A DNA stretch of 64,000 nucleotides, taken from contig DATMRW010000008.1 in NCBI GenBank assembly GCA_035565775.1, positions 62,001 to 126,000 of the forward strand. Reading direction: 5' to 3'. Origin of the DNA: PRO6 sp035565775. GTDB lineage: Bacteria; Pseudomonadota; Alphaproteobacteria; Rhizobiales; Xanthobacteraceae. Position 1 is the stretch's first letter, and each line of letters begins with the position of its first letter. Shown here piece by piece: positions 13,781 through 20,485 of this stretch. A model generated the notes under the pieces. The model saw only the letters and a program-made list of their open reading frames with translations. It searched no databases and was not told the DNA's origin. A program made the position numbers and the translations under genes.

Positions 13781-14944
13781 ATGAGCGGGCCTTCTAAAAT
13801 CGAATGGACGGAACGGACCTGGAATCCGATCGTCGGCTGCTCGATCGTCTCGCCGGGCTGCACCAACTGCTACGCCATGAGGATGGCGGCGCGCATCGAG
13901 GCGATCAACGCGGCAACGCCGCACGTCTGGAAAGGCAGCACGCCCCATTACGCCGGCCTGACGAAGAAGGTGAAAGGTCACCCCGTCTGGACCGGCAAGG
14001 TTGCGCGAGCAGACGACGACACCCTGCACGCGCCGCTGCGCCGAAAGAAGCCGACGGTCTATTTCGTCAACTCAATGTCGGACCTCTTCCACGAGTCCAT
14101 TCCCGACGAGTGGATCGACCAGGTGTTCGCCGTCATGGCGCTGGCGCCGCAGCACACGTTTCAGGTGCTGACGAAGCGCGCCGAGCGAATGAGAGCATGG
14201 TTCGAGGAACGCTGGCAGCCGGCACCTTCACAGACGCTGCCGGACGGCTTCGAGATCCCCGCCGAGAGGCGCGGAGAGACACGGCGCAGCCAGGTCGAGC
14301 GCGCCTGCGAACCGCTTCTCGAGGCCCTGGGCTTGGTCGACACGGAACGAGACGAGCTGTGGACCGACGACGGGAAATGCAAGGCCATGCAGTGGCAATG
14401 GCCTCTGCCGAACGTCTGGCTCGGCGTCTCGGCCGAGGATCAGCGCCATGCTGACGAGCGCATCCCGCACCTGCTCGCAACGCCGGCGGCCGTGCGATTC
14501 GTCTCGGCCGAGCCGTTACTGGAGCCCATAACCCTCAAGCGCCTCAAAGTCGGAAGCGGCTGGCAGGATGCGCTTAGCGGCTGGCGCCACTGTGAGGACT
14601 ATCCAGGCCGCGAAAACCTCTTGGATTGGGTAATCGTCGGCGGCGAAAGCGGCCCCGGCGCGCGGCCGATGCACCCTAACTGGCCACGATGGATCCGCGA
14701 CCAGTGCGCCGCCGCCGGAGTGCCGTTCTTTTTCAAGCAGTGGGGATCGTTTGCTCCAGTCGGTTGGGTGCATGCTGATAGCTCTGGAACGCTGGTGCGT
14801 CCCGACGGCCGCATCTGTCGCGACCGCAGCGATCTAGCGACCAGCAACAATTTCGAGATGCGCCTTGTCGGCAAAAAGGCCGCCGGTCGCCTACTCGACG
14901 GCGTCGAGCACAATGGGATGCCAGGAGCGGAAAATGCCCGCTAA
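13781..14944 (+). CDS. Gp37/Gp68-family (DUF5131) phage protein
   Basis: A 387-residue protein of a family widespread in phages and bacteria. The N-terminus (IEWTERTWNPIVGC, SPGCTNCYA) carries three cysteines at residues 20, 27 and 30 in a CxxC-ending cluster like a radical-SAM iron-sulfur site, followed by TVYFVNSMSDLFHESIPDEW, LTKRAERM, NVWLGVSAEDQ and VIVGGESGPGARPMH, all hallmarks of the family. The activity is not established. An AAAGGAGGCGTGAG leader supports the ATG at 13781; the longer frame overruns the MazG-like gene. Confidence 0.88.
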   Translation: MSGPSKIEWTERTWNPIVGCSIVSPGCTNCYAMRMAARIEAINAATPHVWKGSTPHYAGLTKKVKGHPVWTGKVARADDDTLHAPLRRKKPTVYFVNSMSDLFHESIPDEWIDQVFAVMALAPQHTFQVLTKRAERMRAWFEERWQPAPSQTLPDGFEIPAERRGETRRSQVERACEPLLEALGLVDTERDELWTDDGKCKAMQWQWPLPNVWLGVSAEDQRHADERIPHLLATPAAVRFVSAEPLLEPITLKRLKVGSGWQDALSGWRHCEDYPGRENLLDWVIVGGESGPGARPMHPNWPRWIRDQCAAAGVPFFFKQWGSFAPVGWVHADSSGTLVRPDGRICRDRSDLATSNNFEMRLVGKKAAGRLLDGVEHNGMPGAENAR

Positions 14945-15308
14945 GGCCCCTAGGACGGCCGTGGAGCGCGTAAAGGTTGCTGAGGCGGCCTTGATCTGCG
15001 GCGAAAACCCGCGCACGCTGCAGGCCGCCGCAGCGCGCGGGGAGATCCCAGGGGCCGCCAAGCCGTTCAAGTGCTGGACCTTCGACGTAGTGCAGCTGCG
15101 GCAATGGCTCGCAGACAAGGAGACCCGGACGTGTCGGAACCGCGAGGCCATCGACGATCACATGGCGAGGCAGCGCACACGTTCCTCCGAGGCAAGACCT
15201 GGTGGGCGCGGTTCACAGTGGCCGGCCGGGAGTTCCGAGGCAGCTTACGAACAGGCGATGAGGCGACTGCGCGGCGCCGCGCAAAGGAGTGGCGCGACCG
15301 CGAGGTAG
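14934..15308 (+). CDS. Excisionase-like helix-turn-helix protein
   Basis: A 124-residue protein. Residues about 10-65 (VERVKVAEAALICGENPRTL, AARGEIPGAAK, WTFDVVQLRQWLADK) match the small winged excisionase/MerR-like fold that bends DNA at attachment sites. The last 60 residues are low-complexity and encoded over the first 178 bases of the integrase gene in another frame, so the functional part may be only the first 65. It overlaps the end of the upstream gene by 11 bases. Confidence 0.7.
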   Translation: MPAKAPRTAVERVKVAEAALICGENPRTLQAAAARGEIPGAAKPFKCWTFDVVQLRQWLADKETRTCRNREAIDDHMARQRTRSSEARPGGRGSQWPAGSSEAAYEQAMRRLRGAAQRSGATAR

Positions 15309-16234
15309 GCCTAGCCCGCTTCGGCGAGGACCGGAAAACCTATGTCGACGTGTTCACCGACTGGTCTATCCATATCGTTGACCAGGTAGGGCCAGAAACC
15401 TCCAAGCGCTACGCGGTCTCCCTTGGCCAGCTCGCCCCCCACCTCAAACCTCGTTTTTTTGACGAAATCGACCGGCAGCTCGTTGCGGACATCGTCCGCG
15501 CCCGCCGCGCCCAGGGGGTTACCGTTGCCACCATCCGGCGCGACCTCACGGCACTTTCCAGCGTAATCGAATACGCCATTGACGAGGGGTGGCGGCCGGA
15601 CGACAGCAACCCCGCCCTCGCCCGCCTCCGCCGGCTTCGCGAGAAGCGCGATCCCATCGTCCTGCCGAAGGCGGAGGACATCGCCTTTGTCGCCGGCCGC
15701 GCGAAGGGGAACTTCCGCAAGCTGATCGAGGCAGCCGTCACGACAGGCTGCCGCCAGGACGAGCTGGTCAAGGCCGAGCGCCGGGATCTGGACCACGAGC
15801 GCCGCCAACTAACGATTCGGCGCAAGGGAAACCAGATCCGCACCATCAGCCTGTCACCCGAGGCGTGGGCGGTTTTCGCATCGATTCCCGCCTTTTTGAA
15901 CGGCCGCTGGCTCTTTTGGCACGGCAATGGCGAACTCTACCGGAACGTCGCTTCGCAGTTCCGAGAACAAATCAAGACGGCACAAAAGGCGGCACAGAAG
16001 GAGGAGCGCGATTTCCGCCCCTTCACCTTCCATCACCTCCGGCACTATTTCGCCGTCCACTATCTGAAAAACGGCGGCAATATCTATGACTTACAGCGCC
16101 ACCTCAATCATCGCAGCATCACGACGACAGAGCTGTATCTTGCCCATTTGACCCCGGAAGAAGCCGAGGCCGCGAAGCGCGGGACGTCACAAAATACGGC
16201 ACATCTGCAACGGTCTACAGAGGCGAAAACGTGA
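15131..16234 (+). CDS. Tyrosine-family site-specific integrase
   Basis: A 367-residue phage integrase that would catalyse insertion and excision at the tRNA-Ser attachment site. An N-terminal arm-binding part (GKTWWARFTVAGREFRGSL) is followed by a SAM-like core-binding domain (about 70-165) and the catalytic domain. The catalytic set is visible: Arg208 (TTGCRQDEL), Lys232, His301-x-x-Arg304, His327 (LNHRS) and Tyr336 (TELYLAHL). The GTG at 15131 follows AAGGAGACCCGGAC and is preferred to the longer frame from 15071. It ends 54 bases before the tRNA fragment. Confidence 0.92.
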   Translation: MSEPRGHRRSHGEAAHTFLRGKTWWARFTVAGREFRGSLRTGDEATARRRAKEWRDREVGLARFGEDRKTYVDVFTDWSIHIVDQVGPETSKRYAVSLGQLAPHLKPRFFDEIDRQLVADIVRARRAQGVTVATIRRDLTALSSVIEYAIDEGWRPDDSNPALARLRRLREKRDPIVLPKAEDIAFVAGRAKGNFRKLIEAAVTTGCRQDELVKAERRDLDHERRQLTIRRKGNQIRTISLSPEAWAVFASIPAFLNGRWLFWHGNGELYRNVASQFREQIKTAQKAAQKEERDFRPFTFHHLRHYFAVHYLKNGGNIYDLQRHLNHRSITTTELYLAHLTPEEAEAAKRGTSQNTAHLQRSTEAKT

Positions 16235-16287
16235 AAAGTGACTGCCGCGCAGGCGGAACATCCGTTCCGATTGAACGCCTTAGACGA

Positions 16288-16350
16288 TTTGCTAAACCGT
16301 TATAGGGCCCTAAAGCCCTATCGAGGGTTCGAATCCCTCTGTCTCCGCCA
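16288..16350 (+). other. Right attachment site: 3' fragment of tRNA-Ser(GCU)
   Basis: The sequence gives an anticodon loop TTGCTAA (anticodon GCT at 16291-16293), the 3' anticodon strand, a long variable arm (ATAGGGC/GCCCTAT), a T-arm (GAGGG TTCGAAT CCCTC), the acceptor 3' strand TGTCTCC, G and CCA at 16348-16350. No matching 5' half (expected GGAGACA start and D-arm) exists upstream, where the DNA runs into the integrase gene. It is thus the duplicated core left by integration, starting near the anticodon loop. Confidence 0.85.
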
Positions 16351-16486
16351 TCCCCTCTGCACGGGATGAGCATATAGGCCGCCCTTTTCCGACAATCAGC
16401 AATTGCTACAGGAGCCGCAGCTCAGGCGCTTGCCTAGACACGTTGCGCTAGGTTCGCCGGCGCTAGATTCACCGGTTGCCGCTCAG

Positions 16487-16511
16487 AGAAAAAAGCCGCC
16501 CGACGGCGGCT
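16487..16511 (-). terminator. Terminator of the dehydrogenase gene
   Basis: On the minus strand AGCCGCC, GTCG loop, GGCGGCT, followed by TTTTTTCTCTG: a 7-bp GC stem with a six-T run, about 70 bases beyond the stop codon. Confidence 0.75.
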
Positions 16512-16579
16512 CTCAGGTCTTCAGATATCCATGGCCTCGTTCATGCGCCGGGACGCTTCAGCCGGGCGTGCCGCGCCGG

Positions 16580-17566
16580 CTAGAGATATTCCGCGCGCAA
16601 CTGTTCGGCGCTTTTGGGCGAAAGCAGGCCGGGAGGAACGTCGAATACCGTCTTTGCGCCGTACAGCCCCATCTGGTGCATGCGGTGCACGGCGCGGGCG
16701 TAGGCGACAAGGACGCTGGCGGTAAATTCGGGATTGCTGTCCAGCTTGAGGCCGTATTCGATCACCTGGGCATTGCTGGCCGAAGTGTTGCCGCTGCGGA
16801 TGACAAAACCGCCGTGCGGCATCGCGTGATGGTCACGGGCCAGTTCATCCGCGCCGATGAAATTCACCGTCGTGTCGTAATCGTCAAAATAATGCGGCAT
16901 GGTGACGATGGCATTTCGCACCGCCTCGCCATCGGCCCCCTCCTGCAATACGACAAAGCACTCGCGGGTGTGCTTCTCGCGCGTGGTGAGCGTCGGCCGC
17001 GAAGCGCTGCGCACCTGGGCGACGGCCTCCTTGACGGGGCGGGTATACTGCACGGCAGCGGCGACGCCGGGCACGCGCCGGATGGCGTCCGAATGGCCCT
17101 GGCTCAATCCGTCGCCCCAGAAGGTGTAAGTGACGCCATCGGGCAGCAGCGCCTCGCTCATGACGCGGTTCAGCGAGAACATTCCGGGGTCCCAGCCAGC
17201 CGAGATCAGCGCCGTCCTGCGATTGGCTTTGGCCGGCGCGTCCACCGCGGCAAAATATTCTGGAATGCGGGCATGCGTGTCGAAGCTGTCGACCGTATTG
17301 AACAGCGCCGCAAGCTCGGGCCCCTGCCGGGGCAGGTCTTCCTTTGAGCCGCCGCAGAGGATCAAGACATCGATCTGGCCGACATGGCCCGACAGCGAAT
17401 CCATGCCGAACACCGGCGTGCCGGCCTGCAAGGGCTTGAGCTGGGCGGGCGGACGGCGAGTGTAGATTCCGACGAGCCGCATATCAGGGTTGTTGGCGAT
17501 GGCTGCTTCAACGCCGCGCCCGAGGTTCCCGTGGCCAGCGATGGCGATCCGAATGCTTTCAGCCAT
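16580..17566 (-). CDS. ddh: meso-Diaminopimelate D-dehydrogenase
   Basis: A 328-residue enzyme that reductively aminates tetrahydrodipicolinate to meso-diaminopimelate with NADPH and ammonia, a one-step route to lysine and peptidoglycan precursor. A Rossmann fold opens the protein (IAIAGHGNLGRGVEAAI). Characteristic segments follow: LILCGGSKEDLP, NTVDSFDTHARIPEYF, SAGWDPGMFSLNR, HTRECFVVL and MPHYFDDYDTTVNFI. The ATG at 17566 is chosen since it precedes the dinucleotide-binding strand directly. The first chromosomal gene after the prophage. Most alphaproteobacteria rely on the succinylase route, so this may be an extra pathway. Confidence 0.9.
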   Translation of the reverse strand: MAESIRIAIAGHGNLGRGVEAAIANNPDMRLVGIYTRRPPAQLKPLQAGTPVFGMDSLSGHVGQIDVLILCGGSKEDLPRQGPELAALFNTVDSFDTHARIPEYFAAVDAPAKANRRTALISAGWDPGMFSLNRVMSEALLPDGVTYTFWGDGLSQGHSDAIRRVPGVAAAVQYTRPVKEAVAQVRSASRPTLTTREKHTRECFVVLQEGADGEAVRNAIVTMPHYFDDYDTTVNFIGADELARDHHAMPHGGFVIRSGNTSASNAQVIEYGLKLDSNPEFTASVLVAYARAVHRMHQMGLYGAKTVFDVPPGLLSPKSAEQLRAEYL

Positions 17567-17887
17567 AGTGATCTTGATCCCTTCTGCTTGCCCGATCGAC
17601 ACTCCCCCCATCGATGGCAGGGAGCCGAACGGCCGAGAGGGATATCAAATCTCGCTATCAGATCAAGAACACCTTGCACCGAAGCGGGGCCATGGGCGGC
17701 GGGAGCCCGGCGAACAGACGACTGGCAAACGGCGCGAAGTTGTCCCTTCCTCCGCACCGACACCGTCAGGAAAATGACGGAGCGTCCCGACTGCGGACTC
17801 GCCGCCACGGGCGATTGTCCACACGCCCCGCCCTCAAAACACAGCGTTGATGCGGGAGCGAGACCCGGATCTATCGAGGGGAGCCGC
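17567..17887. other. Intergenic stretch without recognised content
   Basis: About 320 bases upstream of ddh. No protein with family features, RNA or repeat was found. The promoter of ddh should be here. Confidence 0.5.
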
Positions 17888-18511
17888 CTAGAGATCCATC
17901 AGCGTCCGAGCAACGCGTCCGATCACCCGGATGCTCTTCTTCCTCTGCAGGTAGATCAGCTCATAATCGCTGCTGCTCGAGTTCGGCTTCAGATGCGCGA
18001 TCGGACTTTCCTGATACGCCCGATACAGCACCTGCTGATCGATCACGACGAGATAGGATTTTCCGTTGACCAGACTTTTGTCCGCGCGATTGACGACGAT
18101 CATTGCGCCGCGCGGAGATACGCGGCTCATCGCGTCATCGGCCACATGCGTGGCGAACCAATCGCCCGGCGGAAGGTCGGTGAACTGCCGTTGAGGAAAC
18201 GATTTTGGATCGAGGCAATTTTCCGGATCGGCGAGCTCGACCATGCCGGCGAAGGCAACGATCGGAATGCTGACGACATTATCGCGATCGACCGGTGTCT
18301 CGCCACGCAGATCGGCTATGGTCCATTGCAGCGCTCGCGCGACATCGGACAGCTTGGCGGAACCGAAGGACCGCTTCTTACCTTCGATCAGATCCCGAAT
18401 ATAATTGCGCTCAAGGCCATTGACCCGCTTGGCGGCTTCGACTGGCCCGATACGCAATTCCTCCAGCCGACGCAAAACACGCTCGCGGAGCTCCTCCCCC
18501 ACCATGCTCAC
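17888..18511 (-). CDS. XRE regulator with degenerate S24/LexA-like domain
   Basis: A 207-residue protein. Residues 5-70 form a helix-turn-helix (AAKRVNGLERNYIRDLIEGK, SAKLSDVARALQWTIADL). Residues about 80-190 match the S24 peptidase fold of LexA and phage C2 repressors (SIPIVAFAGM, GDWFATHVADDAM, GAMIVVNRAD, VNGKSYLVVI). The catalytic serine of the usual G-D-S-M motif is alanine (DDAM, Ala127) and the catalytic lysine position reads YRAY near 163, so self-cleavage looks lost. It may thus be a constitutive repressor or respond to a ligand. A palindrome about 90 bases upstream is a candidate operator. Confidence 0.8.
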   Translation of the reverse strand: MSMVGEELRERVLRRLEELRIGPVEAAKRVNGLERNYIRDLIEGKKRSFGSAKLSDVARALQWTIADLRGETPVDRDNVVSIPIVAFAGMVELADPENCLDPKSFPQRQFTDLPPGDWFATHVADDAMSRVSPRGAMIVVNRADKSLVNGKSYLVVIDQQVLYRAYQESPIAHLKPNSSSSDYELIYLQRKKSIRVIGRVARTLMDL

Positions 18512-18640
18512 GGCACGCCTCGTATAAGTATATTTTTATAGAAAGAACTTTTGGCGAAATAAAAAATCGGAAAAATCAAAAAGTAAAAATAGGAAAAAGT
18601 CGGAGTTGTCCGACTACCTAAATACTACTATGAAGCACAC
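18512..18640. promoter_or_regulatory. A/T-rich divergent control region with palindrome
   Basis: Unusually A/T-rich for this genome. It contains AGTCGGA-GTTG-TCCGACT (18598-18615), a perfect 7-bp inverted repeat, overlapping the -35 box of a possible rightward promoter TTGTCC-17-TATGAA (18606-18634). TATACT/TATAAA-like boxes for the regulator gene lie at 18525-18545 on the minus strand. Confidence 0.5.
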
Positions 18641-19787
18641 CCTCTTTCAATCGCGAAGTCGGATCTCCCCGGCAACCGACGAGAAGACACGCGCAAGTCG
18701 CCCCGAGGGGCCGAACGCCTGTCCCTCATTCCCGGCATCGCGCTAGCGAAACAGGAGAAGAACGCGCCGCGCGATATGAAACGAATCTCGATGGACACAC
18801 GCCGCTGATCGGCCGGCCCTTCGCGAGAGGATGATTTGCGCCTGGAATCTGCTCGCTCAAAAGCGGAAGCCGCACCGTCCTCTGCGGGACGAGCGCGGCT
18901 CCTGTCTTTTTCTCTGTTTGACGTTTTGCCGCCGTTTTTCGACGTGCTCTTTATTTGCCTGCCCAACCACCGTTTGCCGGTGTGTTGAAGGCATCATGCC
19001 GCTAAAACTTGAATGTCAGTTTAAGCATCGCGATGAATCGAAGGTGAACGCGCTTCGCAAGATGTTCTTAACGCTTGCAGAAAGCCGCGATACCGCAGCA
19101 ACTTCTCGCATTCATGAATCTCGGTTTACCGTGTTGCTTGGCGCCTTGCTAACTATCCGCGGCGAACCATTTCGTGTCTAGCCCCACGAGACGATGGGCG
19201 GCGGAGCGTCTCAGGCACTCCTCAAAGGATAACAGGCTCGCGCGAGCGGCGACAAGCCTCGGACATCAATGCCTAAAGAATGCGTGTCAGCTACGCGAAT
19301 GGAGAATGAGGGTGTCGGCGATCATGTCAGGACCAAGACCTCATTTGGCGCGGTCGCCGCGCCGCCTTAGGTGCGGAACTGTCTCCGCTCGATGAAGGCT
19401 GGACCACGCGATCGCAACCGCGTTGGTTTGCCCCCGATCAGTCTCCCCGTCCGGCACGCAGCTCAGGTAAAGAACTGACCACTTGATCTGCCGCATCATC
19501 TCTGCCGGCATGACCTGACGTCTCGCCGACACCCTCCTCGCCTCCTGCACTGCTCTCCGCTGCCAGGCATGGCAAACGAAGTAAGCAGCCATCAAGACGC
19601 TGTCGCTTGAAGAATGGCCGACACGACCATCAGGCTTTTTGATGGATCCCATCGACGGCGAACCGTGGCGGGTCAAACCCTGTGGCGGGCAATGCGCACG
19701 CCAATCAAATCGCCCTTCGCTCATCGAACGCAGTCAGACGATCAACACCCGTAGGGTATTCTTTCGATCACTGCGTCCGTCACACCC
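18641..19787. other. Gene-poor stretch
   Basis: Over 1.1 kb with no convincing gene. Open frames exist on both strands but none shows a family motif together with a good start. It may hold a decayed gene or untranslated RNA. One small rightward frame (18,996-19,181) is listed separately. Confidence 0.45.
18996..19181 (+). CDS. Possible small hypothetical protein
   Basis: A 61-residue frame (MPLKLECQFKHRDESKVNAL, then helical LRKMFLTLAESRD) with a weak GAAGG leader. Its balanced amino-acid make-up is better than that of surrounding frames, but no family is recognised and it could be chance. Confidence 0.25.
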   Translation: MPLKLECQFKHRDESKVNALRKMFLTLAESRDTAATSRIHESRFTVLLGALLTIRGEPFRV

Positions 19788-19955
19788 TTACGCCTTCTTG
19801 GCGACCTTCTTGGCAGTTTTCTTGGCTGCCTTCTTGGCAACCTTGGTCGTCTTCTTGGCCGCCTTCTTCACCGCCGGCTTTGCCTTCTTCGCCGGAGCTT
19901 TCTTGGCAGCTTTGGGAGCCTTCGCAGTCTTCGCTTTAGCCACAGTCTTGGCCAT
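19788..19955 (-). CDS. Histone H1-like lysine/alanine-rich protein
   Basis: A 55-residue protein made almost only of lysine, alanine, proline and valine (repeats of KKAAKK and PAKKA), like the bacterial histone H1-like proteins and the C-terminal tail of topoisomerase I in this same window. It should bind DNA through charge and act as a nucleoid-associated protein. A TTAGGAGCG site precedes the ATG at 19955; the longer frame upstream has no such composition and is rejected. Its role in regulation is unknown. Confidence 0.8.
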   Translation of the reverse strand: MAKTVAKAKTAKAPKAAKKAPAKKAKPAVKKAAKKTTKVAKKAAKKTAKKVAKKA

Positions 19956-20429
19956 GGGATGCGCTCCTAAGGATGAGATGAACTCAATCACTTTTCGTGC
20001 CTTCGAAAATAGATGGCACTTCATCCGCATTACACCAACGTTTAAAAAAAAACAGAGGCCAGCCGAGGGAAGAAAAGACAGGAAAGAAAGACGCAAGCAA
20101 ACGCCGATCCGGAACGATCCGCGTCACCGCCAAGGCGCGGGGCAGAAAAGTGCCTGCGCCGCCTGCATCGGCGAAAGTCAAGATTGCAAAAAGTGCCCGA
20201 TTTTACTTGGCAACCTCGTTTCAGTGGATCACGGCGCCGAAAACGCGCGGTGCTCATCCGTCTCACGGATCGCGGCTTTCCGCCGCCCTCGCTGAATCTG
20301 AGTCGCATCGGCTGGCAAGCGAATTATTTTCACATCTTTTTCGCGCAGCCGTTTTTCAGCCGTAACAAACGCCGTCACCGACGCGAATCAGCGCGCGTCG
20401 ATTCGGGTCCATGGAGAGGCCCTAAAACG
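19956..20429. other. Intergenic stretch without recognised gene
   Basis: About 470 bases between the H1-like gene and the gatB terminator. It contains an A-rich run near 20,044 and no frame with recognisable features. The promoter of the H1-like gene should be near 19,990-20,050. Confidence 0.45.
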
Positions 20430-20459
20430 AAAAAAGGTGACGGCGTTGCCACCGTCACC
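20430..20459 (-). terminator. Terminator of gatB
   Basis: On the minus strand GGTGACGG and CCGTCACC pair around a short loop and are followed by TTTTTTCG, about 30 bases past the gatB stop. Confidence 0.8.
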
Positions 20460-20485
20460 CGATCGTTTGAACCTGACGAAATCCG

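Larger units (their letters stand above)
1..16350. mobile_element. Right-hand portion of a tailed-phage prophage
   Basis: The segment carries a tyrosine integrase and excisionase-like gene at its right border, a tRNA-Ser 3' fragment acting as attachment site, a repressor/Cro-like immunity region, two DNA methyltransferases, a replication-initiator-like gene, a NusG paralogue, and tail- and terminase-like genes. Most genes overlap by 1-4 bases, as in phages. The left end is outside the window; capsid, portal, large terminase and most tail genes are not seen and should lie to the left. Whether the prophage is complete or inducible cannot be judged. Confidence 0.93.
16235..16579. other. Prophage-chromosome junction, no gene
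   Basis: This interval holds the attachment site and the first 230 chromosomal bases. Apart from the tRNA fragment and a terminator for the dehydrogenase gene I see no coding sequence. Confidence 0.6.

Noticed and set aside
16271..16350. Functional tRNA-Ser gene
   Set aside because: There is no 5' acceptor strand or D-arm; the sequence upstream belongs to the integrase end. It is an attachment-site fragment.
17888..18511. Calling the S24-type protein LexA or a cleavable phage repressor
   Set aside because: The serine and lysine needed for self-cleavage are not present and the helix-turn-helix is of the XRE type, unlike LexA.
18545..18559. LexA-box-like GAAC-N7-GAAA upstream of the S24-type regulator
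   Set aside because: One mismatch to GAAC-N7-GAAC in an A-rich stretch; chance is likely.
19341..19724. Leftward 127-codon frame in the gene-poor stretch
   Set aside because: No domain, poor start context and unusual composition; could be a remnant but cannot be supported.
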